Below, one piece after another: positions 61,261-64,000 of a stretch of DNA of 64,000 bases. Origin of the DNA: DATAWK01 sp036267255 (GTDB lineage Bacteria; Acidobacteriota; Terriglobia; Terriglobales; Acidobacteriaceae); assembly GCA_036267255.1 (NCBI GenBank), contig DATAWK010000016.1:1-64000 (forward strand), read 5' to 3'. A program made the translations under genes and the position numbers. Under the pieces are notes generated by a model. That model was given only the letters and a program-made list of their open reading frames with translations, ran no database searches and was not told the DNA's origin. Each line of letters starts with the position of its first letter. The stretch's first letter is position 1.

Positions 61261-61605
61261 TCACGACGCCTGCATCACAAACGCCACCGCCGCCGACAAC
61301 CGCGCCCAGCGCTGCGATTCCGTCTGCAGCCGCTTCTTCCCTTCCGTTGTCAGTTGGTAAAATTTCGCCCGGCGATTGTTCTCTGAAGCGCCCCACTCGG
61401 CGCGCAGCAATCCGCGCAGCTCCAGCCTGTGCAGCGCCGGATACAGCGCGCCTTCTTCCACCTTCAGCACCTGCTGCGATGTTTGTTGCAGCCACTCCGC
61501 CACGCCGTATCCATGCAGCGGCCCACGCGTCAGGGCGCGCAAAACCAGCATCTCCAGCGTGCCCTGAATCAAATCTCCGGTCTCGTTGCTCTCTTCCCTA
61601 ATCAT
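61261..61605 (-). CDS. PadR-family transcriptional repressor
   Basis: A 114-residue protein, MIREESNETGDLIQGTLEML. It has the PadR core (GALYPALHRLELRGLLRAEW) and SENNRRAKFYQLTTEGKKRL. It is the fifth permease-linked PadR of the window. Only a weak inverted repeat (ATCTT-N7-AAGAT, 61604-61620) overlaps its start, in contrast to the other four. Confidence 0.9.
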   Translation of the reverse strand: MIREESNETGDLIQGTLEMLVLRALTRGPLHGYGVAEWLQQTSQQVLKVEEGALYPALHRLELRGLLRAEWGASENNRRAKFYQLTTEGKKRLQTESQRWARLSAAVAFVMQAS

Positions 61606-61886
61606 CTTATGGAAGAAGATATTCGCCTCTCACCACCCTGTCAAATTTGTAGTTTTTGGATGTCTCGCATCGGCAGCCTATCAGTCTTCTCCACCACCCG
61701 GGAAAAGGTTAACTTGCAATTCCCTTCCCAGGCTTTTAACCTTTTCAACCGGGTGCACTTCGCACATTCAGGCGAACCCAAAATCATTCCAACTTCGGAT
61801 TTGCGCACACGCAATGGAATCTGCCCTGACTCATACAGTTTGCCTGCAACGTCCTCATCCCCATGCACAGGAGAACCCTACCAACC

Positions 61887-62663
61887 ATGCGACGGCGTGA
61901 TTTTGTCAAAGCGATGGTGGCGGCATCGGTGTCCGCTAAAACAATGTTGGCCCAGCAGGCCGCCACTCCCGCCGCCTCGGCTGCCGCCGCTCCCGTCGCG
62001 CCGTCCGCGCCTCCGCCTACACTGGCCGCACCCGGGCTAGTCCCTCCCGGTCCCGTCCCACCGGGTCCAGTCCCACCCGGTCCAGTTCCATGGATGCGTG
62101 GCCTGTTGGACGTAAAGCCCCTGCCCATGATGCCTCTCGTTCCCGATGCCGTGGCGCAGACCAACGCCAATTTCTTCAATGACCGGCAGTCGGCAACCTT
62201 GCGCCGGCTGAGCGAAATTCTCATGCCTCCGCTCCAGGGCTACCCCGGCGCCACCGACGCCGGAACGCCGGAGTTTCTCGATTTCCTGATTGGCGTCTCG
62301 CCCGTCGATCGCCAGCAGATGTATCAATCCGGTCTCGATCGCCTCGACTCCGAGTCGCAGCAACACTTCGGTGCACCGTTTGCCTCGCTGCAACCGGAGC
62401 AAGCCGACCAGCTGCTTCGTCCCTGGATGCAGACCTGGATGCCCGATCACCCGCCCGCCGAACCCTACGCGCGCTTCATCAATGTCGCGCACAGCGATAT
62501 CCGCACCGCCACCATCAACTCGCAGGCCTGGAGCGAAGCCGCCGCCGCTCGCCAACCCGCTTCCGATATAGGTCTGTACTGGTTTCCCGTCGATCCCGAC
62601 ATCCATCGAGACGCCGCCTCATCCGGCAGCGGCCTCGTGCAGAGCGAACGACCTTGCTCGTGA
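61887..62663 (+). CDS. Tat-signal gluconate 2-dehydrogenase subunit 3-like protein
   Basis: A 258-residue protein with a twin-arginine signal (MRRRDFVKAM at the start). A Pro/Gly-rich linker follows, with GPVP repeats at about 54-66 (encoded by 15-bp repeats). The subunit-3-like domain then runs from about residue 90 (TLRRLSEILMPPLQGYPGAT). Such subunits accompany GMC or gluconate dehydrogenase catalytic subunits, which are carried out of the cell with the Tat-signal partner. ATG 61887 is chosen for the Tat motif; ATG 61863 is possible. The GMC gene follows 80 bp later. Confidence 0.85.
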   Translation: MRRRDFVKAMVAASVSAKTMLAQQAATPAASAAAAPVAPSAPPPTLAAPGLVPPGPVPPGPVPPGPVPWMRGLLDVKPLPMMPLVPDAVAQTNANFFNDRQSATLRRLSEILMPPLQGYPGATDAGTPEFLDFLIGVSPVDRQQMYQSGLDRLDSESQQHFGAPFASLQPEQADQLLRPWMQTWMPDHPPAEPYARFINVAHSDIRTATINSQAWSEAAAARQPASDIGLYWFPVDPDIHRDAASSGSGLVQSERPCS

Positions 62664-62743
62664 ACCCGCGCGCCGCACCCACGCTCCAACCCTTGCACCC
62701 TTGCATGGAACCAATGCAGCACAGAGAGAGAATCTGAAACATC

Positions 62744-64000
62744 ATGGCTGAAGAAACCGTTGACGTTCTCATCATTGGCTCCGGACACTCCGGCGGCATG
62801 GCCGCAAAAATCCTCACCGAAAAAGGCATCTCCTGCCTCATGCTCAATGCCGGCCCCATCGCCGATGCGCGCAAAGACACCGCGATCAAACCCGCCTACG
62901 CGCTGCCTTTTCGCGGATTCAAACAGCCCGGTCGTTTGCCGCATGTCTTTCAGTCCGACGAATTCAATGCCAACACCTGGGTCGACGAAAAAGAAGTTCC
63001 CTACACCTTCGATCCGAAACATCCGTACAACTGGGTGCGCGTGCGCCTCTTCGGCGGCCGCTCGCTTTTCTGGTCGCGGCAATCCTTCCGTCTCAGCGAT
63101 TACGAATTCAAAGGCAAGTCCCACGACGGCTTCGGCGACGACTGGCCCATCGGTCTCGCCGATCTGGCTCCCTACTACTCGCGGGTCGAAGCGATCTTTC
63201 GCGTGCAGGGCCGCGCCTATGGCATGCCGCAATATCCCGACGGCAATTTCGTTCCTGACGATTCGCCCTGGTCCGCCTGCATGCAGCGCTTCGTTACCGC
63301 GGGTCGGCAAATGGGCATTCCGGTCTGTAAGGCGCGCAGTTCTCTCGGCGTCGATGGACTGGCCAGCTCGGTCAACCTGCTCCTGCCCGACGCCTTCGCG
63401 ACCGGCAAATTGCGCGCCATCCCCAACGTGGTTGTCCGCCAGCTCAGCGTCGACAAAAACACCGGCCTGGTCAACGAAGCTCACTTCGTCGATCGCCTTT
63501 CGCGGCGCGAAATGTCCGTCAAGGCGCGCGTCATAGTTTTGGCCGCGGGCACGCTGGAGAGCACGCGTCTCCTGTTGAACTCCAACCTGGCCAACTCCAG
63601 CGGCGTCATGGGCCATTATCTAATCGATCAGGTCTACGGTCCCGGCATCACCTGTTCCGTTCCCGAAGCACGCGACGGCAAAGCCACGCCGGAATTGATC
63701 GGTGGCGGCGCGCTCATTCCTCGTTTTCGCAACCTCACCACCAAAGCTCCAAACTTCATCCGCGGCTATGCTCTCAATATCTTTAGCAGCGCCGATCCCA
63801 TGGACCCGCGCAACTTCGCCGCCTACGGAGCGGACCTCCAGAAAAAGCTGGACAGCTACAACGGCAGCGGATTTTCAGCCGGAATCATGGGAGAGGTTCT
63901 GGCGCACTATGAGCACTGTGTCCGCATCGACAACAACGTCGTCGATGCCTGGAACATTCCCGTCCTGCACGTCGAAACGCAATACACCGACAATGAGTTC
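62744..64000 (+). CDS. GMC oxidoreductase, catalytic subunit (3' end missing)
   Basis: At least 419 residues, open at the window end. MAEETVDVLIIGSGHSGGMA carries the FAD-binding GxGxxG. The region RVRLFGGRSLFWSRQSFRLS corresponds to the FAD-binding GMC pattern, and VIVLAAGTLESTRLLL is the second Rossmann strand with the usual AAGTLES motif. The catalytic His-rich C-terminus lies outside. No signal peptide is seen, in agreement with export together with the Tat-signal subunit encoded just upstream. The donor is probably a sugar, sugar acid or alcohol, passed to a cytochrome or quinone. Confidence 0.9.
   Translation, partial: MAEETVDVLIIGSGHSGGMAAKILTEKGISCLMLNAGPIADARKDTAIKPAYALPFRGFKQPGRLPHVFQSDEFNANTWVDEKEVPYTFDPKHPYNWVRVRLFGGRSLFWSRQSFRLSDYEFKGKSHDGFGDDWPIGLADLAPYYSRVEAIFRVQGRAYGMPQYPDGNFVPDDSPWSACMQRFVTAGRQMGIPVCKARSSLGVDGLASSVNLLLPDAFATGKLRAIPNVVVRQLSVDKNTGLVNEAHFVDRLSRREMSVKARVIVLAAGTLESTRLLLNSNLANSSGVMGHYLIDQVYGPGITCSVPEARDGKATPELIGGGALIPRFRNLTTKAPNFIRGYALNIFSSADPMDPRNFAAYGADLQKKLDSYNGSGFSAGIMGEVLAHYEHCVRIDNNVVDAWNIPVLHVETQYTDNEF

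Noticed and set aside
61604..61620. Inverted repeat ATCTT-N7-AAGAT as PadR operator
   Set aside because: Only 5-bp arms, partly inside the coding start; too weak compared with the four other operators.

Overview
The window looks like a chromosomal segment of an Acidobacteriota (most likely Terriglobia/Acidobacteriaceae) genome. The strongest hint is six very large two-module MacB/FtsX-type permeases (the 'acidobacterial duplicated orphan permease' type). Five of them sit directly behind a small PadR-family repressor gene and none has an ATPase gene beside it. GC-rich coding, Tat-exported oxidoreductase subunits, bacillithiol synthesis (BshC) and GTG/TTG starts fit that assignment. No species is claimed.

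Layout. 1-696: 5' part of a 16S rRNA gene on the minus strand with its leader (boxA, hairpins) and a probable promoter. 1209-6770: a small membrane protein, two cyclic-di-GMP enzymes (GGDEF; MHYT-PAS-GGDEF-EAL) and a PCYCxC protein. 6902-9314: a SAM methyltransferase and a secreted C45-like hydrolase, convergent on a bidirectional terminator. 9545-18340: two PadR-permease units, an acetyltransferase and an FAD monooxygenase preceded by four 19-bp tandem repeats. 18544-21548: a small secreted protein, cysteine desulfurase and MnmA. 21572-24762: two successive sigma-54 promoters with matching upstream repeats drive a 92-residue gene and a permease that lacks the usual N-terminal prefix and PadR partner. 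24920-33366: envelope proteins (coiled-coil, YtxH, BON lipoprotein), a GH57 glucan-branching enzyme and a 1243-residue FG-GAP protein. 33952-45472: housekeeping genes (BshC, DUF2520, Nudix, cold shock, PolX, glycine oxidase-like, citrate synthase) among small envelope genes. 45922-49312: secreted proteins and a Tat-exported carboxylesterase. 49370-61605: three more PadR-permease units around a PadR/membrane protein/thioredoxin cluster. 61887-64000: a Tat-signal subunit-3 protein followed by a GMC oxidoreductase cut by the window end.

Themes. (1) The permeases are probably under local, individually tailored control: four PadR genes have different perfect or near-perfect palindromes lying against their start codons, and one permease uses sigma-54 instead. 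(2) Short tandem duplications of 13-21 bp recur at gene ends, upstream of genes and in frame inside genes. (3) A dispersed repeat built from a CATTCTGAGC-type segment, in three of four copies with a GTCTC/GAGAC palindrome, lies between genes. No tRNA, CRISPR array, insertion sequence or phage gene was recognised.
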